Positions 1-11,166 of a stretch of 64,000 bases of DNA are shown here, one piece after another (position 1 is the first letter of the stretch; every line of letters starts with the position of its first letter). The stretch lies in the NCBI GenBank assembly GCA_935421135.1, contig OW285191.1, positions 4,131,219 through 4,195,218 of the forward strand. Direction: 5' to 3'. Both the position numbers and the translations under genes were made by a program. The notes beneath the pieces were generated by a model. That model searched no databases. It saw only the letters and a program-made list of their open reading frames with translations, and was not told where the DNA came from. This DNA is from Bugulina stolonifera. Its lineage: Eukaryota; Bryozoa; Gymnolaemata; Cheilostomatida; Bugulidae.

Positions 1-526
1 ATATGGTATTGTTGTAATATATACATGTATATGTAGTATTATTACTATCGCAATATAAAATTATAGTAACTTTCTGTTTATAATAGACCTTCATGAATAT
101 ATTCATGTACATTGTAATTGTATATTATAATTATACTCGTATAATGTGCATTCTATGTTATAATAATGTAGTTGAATAATTAGTATATGTTTGACCATAG
201 CGTTCCAGGTTTCCAATGCAATTGCTCCATCTATCGATGTAATAGATTCATTTCTTACTTTGTATAAGTATAGTACAAGGTGTCCAACACTGGCTGTAAA
301 ATATAGAGTATGCATGGCTCTGTGTTTACAAGAGGATTTCTTCTTAGTAAACGTGAAACTAGTTTAGTTGATGCCAGTAAATAATCATTTTACCTGAACT
401 CACAACTTCCTTCGCATACTGCTGTAATATATTACATGTACATGTATATATCTAATTATAATTATTACAGTGTTTCATAGTATGTACATATGCTACGTAT
501 TATATTGATATTCTTCTATATTATAG
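1..526. other. intronic sequence upstream of the first visible DHTKD1 exon
   Basis: AT-rich DNA with many ACATGTA-type words and no exon that I could support on either strand. The first visible DHTKD1 exon begins after an acceptor (TTATAG) ending at 526, in codon phase 2. At least one more coding exon must therefore lie to the left, outside the window. Confidence 0.6.
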
Positions 527-3500
527 CTATTGGTACGGATATAAGATACTCGGATGGCAGTGTTTATGTTACAATGATTCCAAACCCTTCTCACCTTGAG
601 GTTAGTACATAGTATATACACAGTCATAGTATGCATGTAGTATATACACAGTCATGGTATGCATGTAGTATATACACAGTCATGGTATGCACCTGATTTA
701 TCACTCGAATCAATACGCAGAGTGTGATATTGCTGGGTCTACATGGCTATACATGCATAGACATACTATTGTGTGCACGTGCATTGGATCCCTTTCAGAC
801 GTCGTTCGTTCGGGAGAGGACGCTTAAGATCTGTAACCTCAATCTTAGTACATATGCACTTTAGTTATAGTCAAATATCACATGGATTCCGTTTCAATTA
901 ATTGGAAGTAATTGATATACAAATGCACATGCTCAGCAGGAAGTGGTGGCCTTGGTGAATTGTGAATGGTATGTATGTGTGTGTACTTGTTTATGTGACA
1001 TAACCATACTTGATCTACATGTATTCCACATTGATTAGGCTGCCAACCCAGTAGCTGTGGGTAAAACTCGAGCTAAGCAAAGGTTGACCGAAGACGGGGA
1101 CTACAACAACCACCCTACCAGGGATCACACCGCTCTCTGTCTACAGATACATGGTGACGCTGCATTCGCTGGCCAGGTATCTTATCTACTATGCTGAATG
1201 TTGTACTCATAGATATAATATATTATATCTATGGTTGTACTAAATAACCCTCCTCCAATATGCTAACCTATTTCCTTCAACCAATCAACTGTCTCCCTTT
1301 CTGCTCAATCTTTCAACTCTGTTCTATTTATTGGTAAAGGAATGTGTCTCTCTAGCGATGAGTGCTATTTGCTCCCTCTCTATATCTTACTTTATCCATT
1401 GCATGATGTGGTCATATTATCTTACAGGGTGTAATACAGGAAACTCTAGCCCTTAGTGGAGTACCTCACTTCAATGTGGGAGGTAGTGTTCATGTCATCA
1501 TCAATAACCAATTAGGCTTTACCACAGAAGCTGAGAGAGGAAGGTGAGCTCTTCCTCTTCATTGGTCATTCCGATACTTACACGTCCATCTTGGGGATAC
1601 TTACACGTCCATCTTGGGGATGCTTACACATCCATCTTGGGGAAGAGGAAACTAGGGGGCAGCCCTGCAGTTGAATGTATGATGGAAGTTTGTTACCCTC
1701 TATCCCTAGACCGGTCCCCCTCCCCCCTTTTCAGAGTTGACCCCCTCCAAACCATGCTGTTACTGAAGCAATGTCTGATACTGAACCTCTGTCATAGTGT
1801 AATTTATCATGCTAATGAATATGATACACATTTAATGATGCGTGTGATGATATTGGTCAACAATAGAGAGACATGAGTAAGAGGAAGTGATGTCATACGC
1901 TGTTGCTTCCTGCCACATACTACCATACTCTTTTAGGACATCAACATACACAACTTGTGTGAGTAAGATGAACTCCGTACCGATTATACGGGTGAACGGT
2001 GGTGACCCTGACGCTGTTATGAAAGCTGCTGCCGTAGCTATGGCCTATAGGAACACGTGGCATAAGGACGTGATCATAGACGTGATGTGTTACAGGAGGT
2101 ATGTGTGCTACAGATGATATGCATAGTGGTGTGCTAGACTACATAAATATGTATATACAATTGTATGTTGTCAGTCAATAGCCTATGGTTCTCTGGTCAG
2201 CTTAGTAAAAGGATGGTCAGTAGCTAATACTGTTATGGCTATCTCTCCACCCTGGTTACTAATAGTACATGACATTGTAGTATTTTGAAACAGAAAACAA
2301 TACATTGTAAGTGTACATGTATATTTTCTGTAGTTGTACATGTATATACACTGTAGTTGTACATGTATATACACTGTAGTTGTACATGTATATACATTGT
2401 AGTTGTACATGTATATACACTGTAGTTGTACATGTATATACATTGTAGTTGTACATGTATATACACTGTAGTTGTACATGTATATACACTGTAGTTGTAC
2501 ATGTATATACACTGTAGTTGTACATGTATATACATTGTAGTTGTACATGTATATACACTGTAGTTGTACATGTATATACACTGTAGTTGTACATGTATAT
2601 ACACTGTAGTTGTACATGTATATACACTGTAGTTGTACATGTATATACACTGTAGTTGTACATGTATATACATTGTAGTTGTACATGTATATACACTGTA
2701 GTTATATATGTACAGTACATGTACATATAAATGCACTCAATAACACATGTTGCTAGGCTGGGTCACAACGAGCTGGATGACCCATCTTTCACTCAGCCAA
2801 TCATGTACAGAGTTATAAATAGCTTGACTGCTGTACCTGACCTCTACCTAAACAAGCTCATAGTGAGTACACTACTAGAACTCTACCTTTTACCTGCAGA
2901 TAATTGTTTATTTGCTCTGTCAAACACTACACCACATGTATACCAAGTTTATTTGATTGGGTGTAGCTCATAAGGTAAATGGACATTTTGAAAAAGGACA
3001 GTTTGAAATTGTGTAGATTACATTTAGAAGAACACAACTCACAGATAATTAATTTTAATTAATTAAATGAATAAAATAATATTAAAAATAGAAATTGGTT
3101 AAAGTCTGAGGGTTAGGGTTTGGCGTTTTGAACTGTCCGGTTTCGAAACGTTCTTTTTTAAACTGTCTTTTTCAAGCAGTCGTAAATTCAGCTTATGCTT
3201 CTTGGGATTGATCACACAGTGCTGTTTTCTGTGTTTCGGTGTTAGTTGGATAATATAACATATAACGTACATGTACTGCACAAGTGAGTATTTCTACGTA
3301 TAGGAAGAAGGGGTTTGCAAGGAAGAAGCTGTAGCAAATGAGGTGAAAGAATGGCAGAACTACTTGCAGGAACAGTTTGACGCTGTTCCTGAAACTCCAC
3401 CGAAGGTAATCTTAGTGGTGTATTCCATCTAGCCACACGTCGGTGTTACCTGGTAGTGTTACTCTTTATATTTGCAACTTGCTATTATTATATGTCCTTC

Positions 3501-6500
3501 GACAGTGGTTGTGCATCTTTACTGAGTTGTTGGTACATAACTGTGTCATCAAGGAGGACTATCCAAAACAGGATGGGAACCTTTGACCCATCTGTGTAAC
3601 AACTCTCAGAGTTATGTTCTCTCTTCTACTATTAGGCAAGAGCAAACAATTCATAGTTTTATCTGTAAGACTTATATTAAGCCTTAGTCTCTCTACTTCC
3701 TTCAGGCAGATCATCTGGAGAAGCAGTGGGCTGGCCTGATGCAGGCTACAGATGACGTTACTACGTGGAACACAGGAGTAGATGAACAACTCCTGAGATA
3801 CATTTCAGTAAAATCTGTGGATGTTCCAGAAGAGTTTGTAAGTCTACAGATGTATCTCCTAACATTAGTTAGTTACTTAGTGTAGCTGTGATGTAGGCTT
3901 ACATGTAGATGATGCCTACTTGGATTCAGTATACTTTGGGCTTTGTTTCCACATCTAACGAAATGGGGATCGCAGTGAATTTTATTTATACCCATATACT
4001 GTATTCCACTTTTCAGGCTGTATTTCACTTACAGAATGTATAATCATGGTAAGCTGTAACATTAGTCATTACAGAGAACATGATTATGTTTTCAACCAAT
4101 CAAATGGGCTGTAGCTATTAACGCTTTGTAATCTACATACTGCCGTATAATAGCATGATTATAATTGGCTATACAATGTATTCTGATTGGCTAATGTGAT
4201 GTTTTAGAGCCCACACCCTACCATTCTCAGGTCTCACATACAGAGACGTGTAGAGAAGGCCCAACAAAGAGCTCCTGTAGATTGGGCCACAGCTGAGGCT
4301 ATGGCCTTTGGTTCTCTCATTGCTCAAGGTATAGACTTGAGTCGCATGTAGGGGCTGGCTGTTGAAGTCATCATTGATCTAAGTCTATGTAGCTCTACTT
4401 ACCATTCTACTGGTAAATCGTTCATCACAGGAGCACATGTGCCTATTGCAAGAGATCGTGGGCAATAATGATGAGAAATTCTTTGCTGTTATGTTCACCT
4501 TCTTCTATTTCCATTGTAAAGTAACACCGGTAGCATTTTCCCCATGTCAATGGAAGCCCTATTAAACTGTTCTCTATTCCTGGTTTTGGGCACGCTTTGA
4601 AACTCATCAACTAGTGGTTGTATGTGTATGTGAGTTGTCTCTATGTTGTAGGGTTTGATGTTAGACTAAGTGGACAGGATGTAGGTAGAGGGACGTTCAG
4701 TCACCGTCATGTCATGCTTGTTGATCAGGAGACAGACGGTGTCTATGTACCTCTCAATCACCTTTATGATGGCCAAACCAACTTCTTGGAGGTTAGTTGT
4801 GACATGATGACATGCACTGGAGGTGCAACTATGACATGTGCTGCAAGTGTTACTATGACATGTGCTGCAAGTGTTACTATGACATGTGCTACAGGTGTTA
4901 CCATGACATGTACTGCAGGTGTGTAACAGCTTGCTGTCAGAGGAGGCTGTGCTGGGCTTTGAGTATGGTTTCTCAATAGAGTCTCCACATTGTCTGAACA
5001 TCTGGGAAGCTCAGTTTGGTGATTTCTTCAATGGTGCTCAGATCATGATAGACACCTACGTGTCATCTGGTGAAGGTATGTTTCAGTGTGATACTGACAC
5101 CTGTGACTCATACTGACACGTGCGATTTATGCCGACACTTGTGACTCATACTGACACGTGCGATTTATGCTGACACGTGTGACTCATACTGACACGTGTG
5201 ACACATACTGACACGTGTGACTCATACTGACACGTGTGACTCGTACTGACACCTGTGACTCATACTGACACATGTGACTCATACTGACACGTGTGACTCA
5301 TACTGACACGTGTGACTCATACTGACACGTGTGACTCATACTGACACTTGTGACTCATACTGACATGTGCGATTCATACTGACACTTTTGACTCATACTG
5401 ACACGTGCGATTCATACTGACACATGCGACTAATATTGACACTTTCTGTTAACTCTACAGTTTTTCTGTCTACATGTAGCCTACTTTGGCTTTTGCTACT
5501 ATTTCTACAACTGCTGCTGCTGTTACTATTACTACTACAACCACCACCACTACTACTGCTACCCCGCTACTACAGCTGCTGCCACTGCTACTACTATTTT
5601 CGAAGAAATTATTATTGTAGCTAAGTGGTTGAAACAGTCAGGGCTGGTCATGCTTTTACCCACTGGTATGGACGGAGCAGGGCCGGAACATAGTAGCTGT
5701 AGGATAGAGAGGTTCCTCCAACTCACTGATAGCAAAGAGGAACAGGTGGATGGGGACAGTGTTAACATGAGTGTAACGTTTCCTTCTACCCCCGCCCAGT
5801 ACTTCCACCTCCTACGACGTCAGGTACTCAGGCTATTCTATAATAACTCACCAGACAGGAAGTAGGTGAAGATATTGCAAGGGTCGATGTAGAATCCAAT
5901 TATCTTCAAGCATGCGTCAATTTAATCATTACTTGTAACTTTCCAAATATGTAACTGTACAAATGGTGTTGAACCCATAGGCTGCTACGGAGCTTATTTT
6001 CTGAAATAGCAATATCTCTCATTATACTGTCAATCATGGTATCTGCAGCTCAAAGACCATAAGCATGAGTACTAAGTGGACTTGCAGATTTGTATCTGAT
6101 GTTGCTTGGTGTTGGTGTTACCTGATGACTCTCCCGCACTTATAGATGGTGCGAAACTTCCGGAAGCCGATGATAATGGGATCACCAAAGACTCTCCTAC
6201 GTCTACCTGCCGCCGTCTCTACATATGATGATATGGCTCCGGGTACGCATTTCCTTCCTGTACTCGATGACCTCTCAGTTGACAAGTCTAAGGTCACAAA
6301 GGTTATCTTCTGTTCCGGGAAACACTTCTATACTTTAGATGAGGAGAGGAAGAAGAGAAACTTGACAGATACTGCTATTATTAGACTAGAGGTTAGTGTG
6401 TGTGTAGACCATAGACCTCATTGGATAGGCTATATACAGGTAGAGGTTAGTGTGTATGTGCGTGCGTGCGTGTACTGTGTGTGCGTGCGTGTGTGTAGAC

Positions 6501-7343
6501 CCTAGACTCGTTGGGTAGGCTATATACAGGTAGAGGTTTGGCTGGCTATCTGGCTGGCTGTCCAGCCGGCCGGCCGGCTAGCTAGCTGTCTGGCTGGCTG
6601 TAATGCACACTGTAATGCTCACTGTACAACTGTATTATGTATTTTAGGAGTTATGTCCCTTCCCTACTAAAGCTCTGCAGACGATCTCTGCTTCCTTTCC
6701 ATCTGCTAAGCAGTATATCTGGTCGCAGGAGGACCACAGGAATGCCGGCTGTTGGACCTTTGTTAGACCGAGGTTTGAGAACTTGGTTGGTCTGAAGGTG
6801 GGTGCTCTCTCCCTTGGACTATTTACCTACGACCCTATATCAGTCGCCATGAATCATTATGCATTACGTAACATAAATTTGCAACATGATGTAATTATCA
6901 TTCTGGAGAAAAGTCAGCGATAGGAAGTTTGTCACCAGTAATAAATATGGAATAATATAGAATTTGACAGCATAAACAACCAATATCAAAAGCAGATCAA
7001 TTAAAAAGGGAAAAATGAAAGCTACGTAATGATATAGATGATGTGATATATAGTATAATGCATGTAATATAATGGCACATAGTATTACAAAAAATGTAAG
7101 CGTTTATTATGACGTAATGTAATATTAAAATATAAATACATTGTAATTTGTAATCTATTGGTGCTATACATTGTACATGTACTCATACAATACTACATTG
7201 TATACCATTACTCATTATATTTACTTTGTTCTATATTTTAGCTGAGGTATGCCGGGAGAGTAGAGTTGGCTGCTCCAGCTACAGGTGTGGGATATATACA
7301 CAAAGCAGAGTGTGCCAGTATTCTAGAGTCTTCCTTCAACTGA
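527..7343 (+). CDS. DHTKD1: 2-oxoadipate dehydrogenase E1 subunit DHTKD1, 3' part of gene (14 exons)
   Basis: Thiamine-diphosphate-dependent E1 subunit of the mitochondrial 2-oxoadipate dehydrogenase complex, which oxidatively decarboxylates 2-oxoadipate in lysine and tryptophan breakdown. Exons: 527-600, 1039-1176, 1428-1543, 1937-2098, 2757-2862, 3304-3405, 3706-3837, 4208-4328, 4652-4791, 4919-5075, 5621-5823, 6146-6391, 6648-6797, 7242-7343 (stop TGA). Phases join without a break and give 648 residues after a split first codon. Recognisable blocks in order: IPNPSHLE; the thiamine-diphosphate region from [11 protein letters not shown] to [20 protein letters not shown] spanning an intron; [74 protein letters not shown]; and [11 protein letters not shown]. 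The [13 protein letters not shown] and LGHNELDD versions fit DHTKD1 better than the OGDH paralogue. The N-terminal third, including any targeting peptide, is outside the window. No frameshift or stop was seen. Confidence 0.93.
612..690. repeat. 26-bp tandem repeat, 3 copies, in a DHTKD1 intron
   Basis: Three near-identical copies of a unit containing TATACACAGTCATGGTATGC lie in the intron after exon 527-600. Noncoding. Confidence 0.8.
2308..2708. repeat. 23-bp minisatellite in a DHTKD1 intron
   Basis: About 17 head-to-tail copies of a 23-bp unit (core CTGTAGTTGTACATGTATAT) fill most of the intron between exons 1937-2098 and 2757-2862. Copies differ mainly by CACTG versus CATTG. The period is not a multiple of three, so the long open frames on the minus strand here are by-products of the repeat. 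Confidence 0.95.
4797..4917. repeat. 24-bp minisatellite filling a short DHTKD1 intron
   Basis: The 127-bp intron 4792-4918 is almost entirely tandem copies of a 24-bp unit (TATGACATGTGCTGCAAGTG plus four bases). The unit is eight codons long, so the upstream reading frame stays open through the intron. The intron length is not a multiple of three, so retention would shift the frame downstream. Confidence 0.9.
5088..5440. repeat. 19-bp minisatellite in a DHTKD1 intron
   Basis: About 18 copies of a 19-bp unit (TGTGACTCATACTGACACG) fill the intron 5076-5620. Each unit carries TGACTCA, which matches an AP-1/bZIP recognition word. I infer no function from that alone. Confidence 0.95.
5490..5612. 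repeat. imperfect trinucleotide (CTG/CTA/ACC) tract
   Basis: A run of degenerate CTN and ACN triplets lies between the 19-bp minisatellite and the acceptor at 5620. It lies in the intron just before exon 5621-5823. Confidence 0.8.
6385..6600. repeat. duplicated splice-donor segment with GT- and GGCT-rich tracts
   Basis: The sequence across the donor of exon 6146-6391 (AGAG then GTTAGTGTG) recurs about 54 bases downstream, with the following CATTGGATAGGCTATATACA block also repeated. After it come a GT/GC-alternating tract and a tract of GGCTGGCT and GGCCGGCC words. All of this is intronic. Confidence 0.7.
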
Positions 7344-7975
7344 CCTCTCTTCCTCTCATCATGACATACTTCTCATAGAAAGTACAGAAGAGCGGAGCAG
7401 TGTATTATACACTACTGCACCTCTGGATAAATGAAGTTTATCCATTCCTACTCTAGGAGTTTCTATACATAAACAGTACAAATTTATTTACCTGCAAGCC
7501 ATGTAGTTTCAAAATTGAGATTCTTTATTTTCTCTTGTAACTGTCATATTCAGGGTACCTTCATTCCTATCTTGGTTGGCAGCTATCGCATGCATAATTC
7601 TGTTTTACTGAGTTCTATTTTTTAAAGACAAGAGATTATTTTATTTCTTTTTGTCATAGATATTTGCTTATTTTATTTACACTATATTATCATACCTACG
7701 TCTGTTGTAGATCTGCCCACGAAGTATACATACTGGTTTTACCTTTATCTGACCCAACTATGATGTCTATTGTTTATCTTCTCTCATATTTTGTGGTCAA
7801 TAGAGATGCTAGTCTATTTTTGGCTGTGCCATATTGTTTTGCCGTATAACAGTTATTCAGAAAATTAATTAAAAATGCAAACAAATAAATGTCTGAAGAC
7901 TATCTTTTAACAATTCTACTCGCACTCACTACATGTGGTACGTTCACTATTGTCATAAGACAGAATACTGATATG
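7344..7975 (+). other. DHTKD1 3' untranslated region and downstream flank
   Basis: AT-rich sequence follows the DHTKD1 stop codon. An AATAAA hexamer at 7884-7889 is a plausible polyadenylation signal. A short open frame at 7664-7849 has no visible protein features. Confidence 0.45.
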
Positions 7976-8345
7976 AGCCAGAAATGAGTACAGGATCAGT
8001 CATATAGACAAGTACTGTAATGAATCAGTAATATAGAGGAGTTGTCTTCTTTTTATTTTGTAAGTTGTCTGCCCAAATCACAACATATGTGGAATTATCT
8101 TGCTGCAGATTTAGTACTGGATATGTGATAACTAATCGAAAGCATGTTGTATGACAAAACATGGAATGACGTTGTTCAAAGAGTGCTAAGTTGTGTTCTC
8201 TCTAAACCAAGAACGATGAGCTAACAACTAGTACAAGTATAGCAGGTATTGCTGATTATACAATAATTGCAATAATTATATTAATAAGCAATGCATTCTC
8301 TTGCAATAAAACGGGCAGATTTCATGCTATGTATTTTGTATTACA
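7976..8345. repeat. dispersed repeat, copy 1 (pairs with 32962-33325)
   Basis: About 370 bp that aligns by eye, in the same orientation, with 32962-33325. Shared blocks include AAATGAGTACAGGATCAGTC, ATATAGAGGAGTTGTCTTCT, GCTGATTATACAATAAT and GGCAGATTTCATGCTATGT. The copies are clearly related but diverged and have small indels. No coding capacity, terminal repeats or target duplication are visible, so I cannot assign a repeat class. Confidence 0.75.
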
Positions 8346-8384
8346 CGTTGTTCAAACATGTTAGACATTAGATGTAATGGTTTT

Positions 8385-8657
8385 TGGGGGTTGTACTGTC
8401 GTCCTAAGACGACTCCCTTGTCCAAAATGAAGAGCCTATGAGTGGTGCTAGACCTTCTCATTACATGAAAGATCAACAGGTACTAGTAGTCCAATAACTA
8501 CTCAAGACGACCCATGTGGTCCCGAGTCGATGCTTGTTTACTATACTGAGAAAGAGAGTGATCCGACCTAGAAGGCGGTTCGAGAGGCAAGGTCGAAGAC
8601 CTTGACAACTGGAACGACCTATCTACGAAGTGAAAGTCTCTGTATATACATGTAAGT
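8385..8657 (-). mobile_element. LTR-like repeat, 3' part, split by the Polinton
   Basis: Read on the minus strand this matches the second half of the intact repeat at 31255-31795. Shared blocks are GAGACTTTCACTTC, CTAGGTCGGATCACTCTCTT, GGGTCGTC, GTAGTTATTGGACTACT, GATCTTTCATGTAATGAGAA and AACCATTACA. The first half of the same copy is at 19550-19862, on the other side of the Polinton. This shows that the LTR-like repeat was there first. Confidence 0.85.
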
Positions 8658-8663
8658 ATAATA

Positions 8664-9383
8664 AGTAGTATAGTCAGTGCACTTCTAGACAGACACGCAC
8701 TCATTGACCCCTGTTTTCAACCAATCACAAGCCGGTATTTCCGATTTCAACCAATCACAGAAGAGCACAAAAATTTTGCACACGACCTTGCCAAGGTCAC
8801 CCCAAAATCCCCCCTTCTGATTGGTCGAAAAAACATTTGCACACTTGACCCCGAACCCGGCCACGACCCCTTCCCTTCCTCCTTCCCACCCTCCTCCCCT
8901 CCCCCTCCCCCACCTCCCACTCCTCCCTCCTCCCCGCCACCGCCCTCGTCCCGTCCGCGCCACCGCCGTCGCCGCCGCCGCCACCGCCGCCCTCACCACC
9001 GCCGCCGCCGCCGCCACCACCACCGCCCTCACCACCGTCGCCGCCACCGCCGCCGCCGCCACCACCGCCACCACCACCACCGCCGCCACCACCACCACCG
9101 CCACCGCCGCCGCCGCCGCCACCACCACCACCGCCGCCGCCGCCGCCGCCGCCATCACCGTCATCACCGCCACCCCTCCTCCACCGCCGCCCACCCTCCC
9201 CACCCCGCAACCCCCACTCACCCGAACGACCAATCGTTTGAGGCGGTCAAGCCGCGTCCGCCCACGTTGCGTGCGGCGCCGACCGTACACGTGGAGGCGA
9301 CGCCGGTGCCCCGTATCCACCGGGCCAAGCGACTAGGCAGCGGCCCGCCGCCCATTCCGAGTTCCACTGGGGTGGGACTATAA
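8664..9383 (+). repeat. Polinton left terminal inverted repeat (720 bp)
   Basis: Matches the reverse complement of 18824-19543 along its whole length, with a few compensating triplet indels. Roughly 8930-9190 is a strand-asymmetric CCN-rich tract (GGN on the other strand) in an otherwise AT-rich genome. The inner edge is ...GGGTGGGACTATAA. Open frames across the tract (polyglycine, polyalanine, histidine/arginine) occur on both strands and reflect composition. Confidence 0.96.
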
Positions 9384-9670
9384 TGTAATATATTAAATTG
9401 TTTAGCCTCCCTATAAAAATATATAGTAGTAGGGTGTGAGTTATTTTTTAGCTTGATAGCATTTTATACAATAAACACTTCACAATTGCTGCCAATTACT
9501 CCATTTAACACTAACCTTATGTTCTACTTGTTGACATCTCTGATCAGGCACTGACTAGTAGGTAGCTGTCTCTGTTTACTCTCACTCTGTTGACTAGAGG
9601 CTGATTGTTCATACTGCTAGAGTGAGAAACTTATACCTTAAATAGTAGTATTCAGTGGGCGGAGTCTAAC
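9384..9670. other. Polinton spacer without a gene
   Basis: AT-rich DNA between the left terminal repeat and the satellite palindrome. I see no open frame, promoter or repeat that I can support. Confidence 0.6.
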
Positions 9671-9674
9671 CATT

Positions 9675-10420
9675 TCCCCACCCCGATGTGAATCCGAAGC
9701 CTCCCGATGTGAATCCGAAGCCTCCCGATGCACCCCGATGTGAATCCGAAGCCTCCCGATGCACCCCGATGTGAATCCGAAGCCTCCCGATGCACCCCGA
9801 TGTGAATCCGAAGCCTCCCGATGCACCCCGATGTGAATCCGAAGCCTCCCGATGCATCCCGATGTGATTCCGAAGCTTCCCGATGCATCCCGATGTGATT
9901 CCGAAGCTTCCCGATGCATCCCGATGTGAATCCGAAGCTTCCCGATGCATCCCGATGTGATTCCGAAGCTTCCCGATGCATCCCGATGCATCCCGATGTG
10001 ATTCCGAAGCTTCCCGATGCATCCCGATGTGTCAATTCACATCGGGATGCATCGGGATGCATCGGGAAGCTTCGGAATCACATCGGGATGCATCGGGAAG
10101 CTTCGGAATCACATCGGGATGCATCGGGAAGCTTCGGAATCACATCGGGATGCATCGGGAAGCTTCGGAATCACATCGGGATGCATCGGGAAGCTTCGGA
10201 TTCACATCGGGATGCATCGGGAAGCTTCGGAATCACATCGGGATGCATCGGGAAGCTTCGGAATCACATCGGGATGCATCGGGAAGCTTCGGATTCACAT
10301 CGGGATGCATCGGGAAGCTTCGGAATCACATCGGGATGCATCGGAAGGCTTCGGATTCACATCGGGATGCATCGGGAGGCTTCGGATTCACATCGGAAGG
10401 CTTCGGATTCACATCGGGTC
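9675..10420. repeat. giant palindrome of inverted 31-bp satellite arrays inside the Polinton
   Basis: From about 9675 to 10030 there are head-to-tail 31-bp units built from CCCGATGTGATTCCGAAGCT plus TCCCGATGCAT. From about 10035 to 10410 the same unit runs in the opposite orientation (ATGCATCGGGAAGCTTCGGA...). The centre is near 10033-10040 (GTGTCAATTCACATC). Variants mirror each other: outer copies on both sides carry GAATCCGAAGCCT, inner copies carry GATTCCGAAGCTT. Each unit contains the palindromes AAGCTT and ATGCAT. Because 31 is not a multiple of three, all frames on both strands stay open for 100-180 codons and give a 31-residue periodic peptide. I read these as artefacts of the repeat. 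Confidence 0.95.
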
Positions 10421-10469
10421 ACATTGGGATTGGATAAAAAAAAGGGAGGAGTCAAGAAATGAGCAGTTG

Positions 10470-10477
10470 TATAAAGG
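10470..10477 (+). promoter_or_regulatory. TATA box upstream of the 86-aa Polinton gene
   Basis: TATAAAGG lies about 82 bases before the ATG at 10559, at the edge of the satellite palindrome. A pyrimidine/CA-rich stretch (CTCAGCATTCAAAG) follows about 25 bases downstream, where transcription would be expected to start. The assignment is by position and consensus only. Confidence 0.5.
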
Positions 10478-10558
10478 GAGAGTGGGATCACAGTCTCAGC
10501 ATTCAAAGTTCACCACATCACTACTGTACAGCTACACTACTACAATAGTACATTATCA

Positions 10559-10819
10559 ATGGATACTGACAACATAGTACAAAACCAAGAAGAGTTATTT
10601 GCGGGCTTAACGGACTCACAAATGGATGGAATTATTGAGGAAGAAGAGTGCAGTCAGAAGAGGAAAGAAGAGGTGGATGCGTTAAAAGAGGCACGGAAGA
10701 AGGGGAAAATAATAGGAGTGGGGAGTCCTGCCCGAAAGGATCTTTCTAACATGGTGGACTCTCCATCCTCCCCGGAGCGGGCCTCGGATAGGGGCGAGAC
10801 CACAACAACCCATGGATGA
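10559..10819 (+). CDS. small charged Polinton protein, 86 aa, function unknown
   Basis: The only supported plus-strand gene in the element, divergent from all the others. It starts with ATG (MDTDNIVQNQEELFAGLTD) behind a TATA box. Residues 28-50 are rich in lysine and glutamate and look helical. Residues 66-86 are rich in serine, proline and threonine and lie inside the first copy of a 124-bp tandem duplication. The stop falls in that copy, so the original C-terminus may have been changed by the duplication. I do not recognise the family. It could be a remnant of a longer gene that lost its 3' part. The promoter and the clean ATG argue that it is expressed. Confidence 0.5.
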   Translation: MDTDNIVQNQEELFAGLTDSQMDGIIEEEECSQKRKEEVDALKEARKKGKIIGVGSPARKDLSNMVDSPSSPERASDRGETTTTHG

Positions 10820-11000
10820 GTATTATTCCAAGATAGAAAAGATGCAGCTTTCTTCAGTAGTATTGTTTTATTACGAGGTGGACTCTCCGTCCTCCCCGGA
10901 GCGGGCCTCGGATAGGGGCGAGACCACAACAACCCATGGATGAGTATTATTCCAAGATAGAAAAGATGCAGCTTTCTTCAGTAGTATTGTTTTATTACGA
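10753..11000. repeat. 124-bp tandem duplication
   Basis: 10753-10876 and 10877-11000 are almost identical; a visible difference is CCATCC versus CCGTCC. The first copy holds the end of the 86-aa frame. The second copy and the A-rich sequence to 11060 (with AATAAA words) would form its 3' untranslated region. Confidence 0.95.
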
Positions 11001-11040
11001 AGATAAATAGAGAAAAAATAAAAGAATCAAGAATCAAGCA

Positions 11041-11166
11041 GAAATCTAAAAAGCAAAGAAAAAAAAAAAAGAATGCAGGTAAGATAAAAACTATTGGTCT
11101 CTTTTTTTTTTTTTTTTAGTTATAGTAGTATAAAAACGAATTATAAGTAAGGTGAAGTATTTCTCT
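11041..11166. other. A/T homopolymer spacer between convergent Polinton transcripts
   Basis: A run of A near 11058-11070 and a run of T near 11102-11117 lie between the plus-strand 86-aa gene and the minus-strand protease. They probably belong to the 3' ends of both transcripts. No gene was seen. Confidence 0.5.

Noticed and set aside
2183..2736. Three 155-167-codon minus-strand frames rich in Tyr, Thr and Cys
   Set aside because: Products of the 23-bp minisatellite in a DHTKD1 intron.
5088..5440. Possible CRISPR-like array of 19-bp repeats
   Set aside because: Units are contiguous with no spacers, and the host is a eukaryote. It is a minisatellite.
8685..9336. Polyglycine, polyalanine and threonine-rich frames in the left terminal repeat (also in the right one)
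   Set aside because: They occur on both strands and follow from GGN/CCN composition. There is no known Polinton protein of this kind.
9638..10577. Long overlapping open frames on both strands encoding a 31-residue periodic peptide
   Set aside because: The 31-bp satellite period keeps all frames open. Six similar frames on both strands, none with a promoter of its own, point to an artefact of the repeat.
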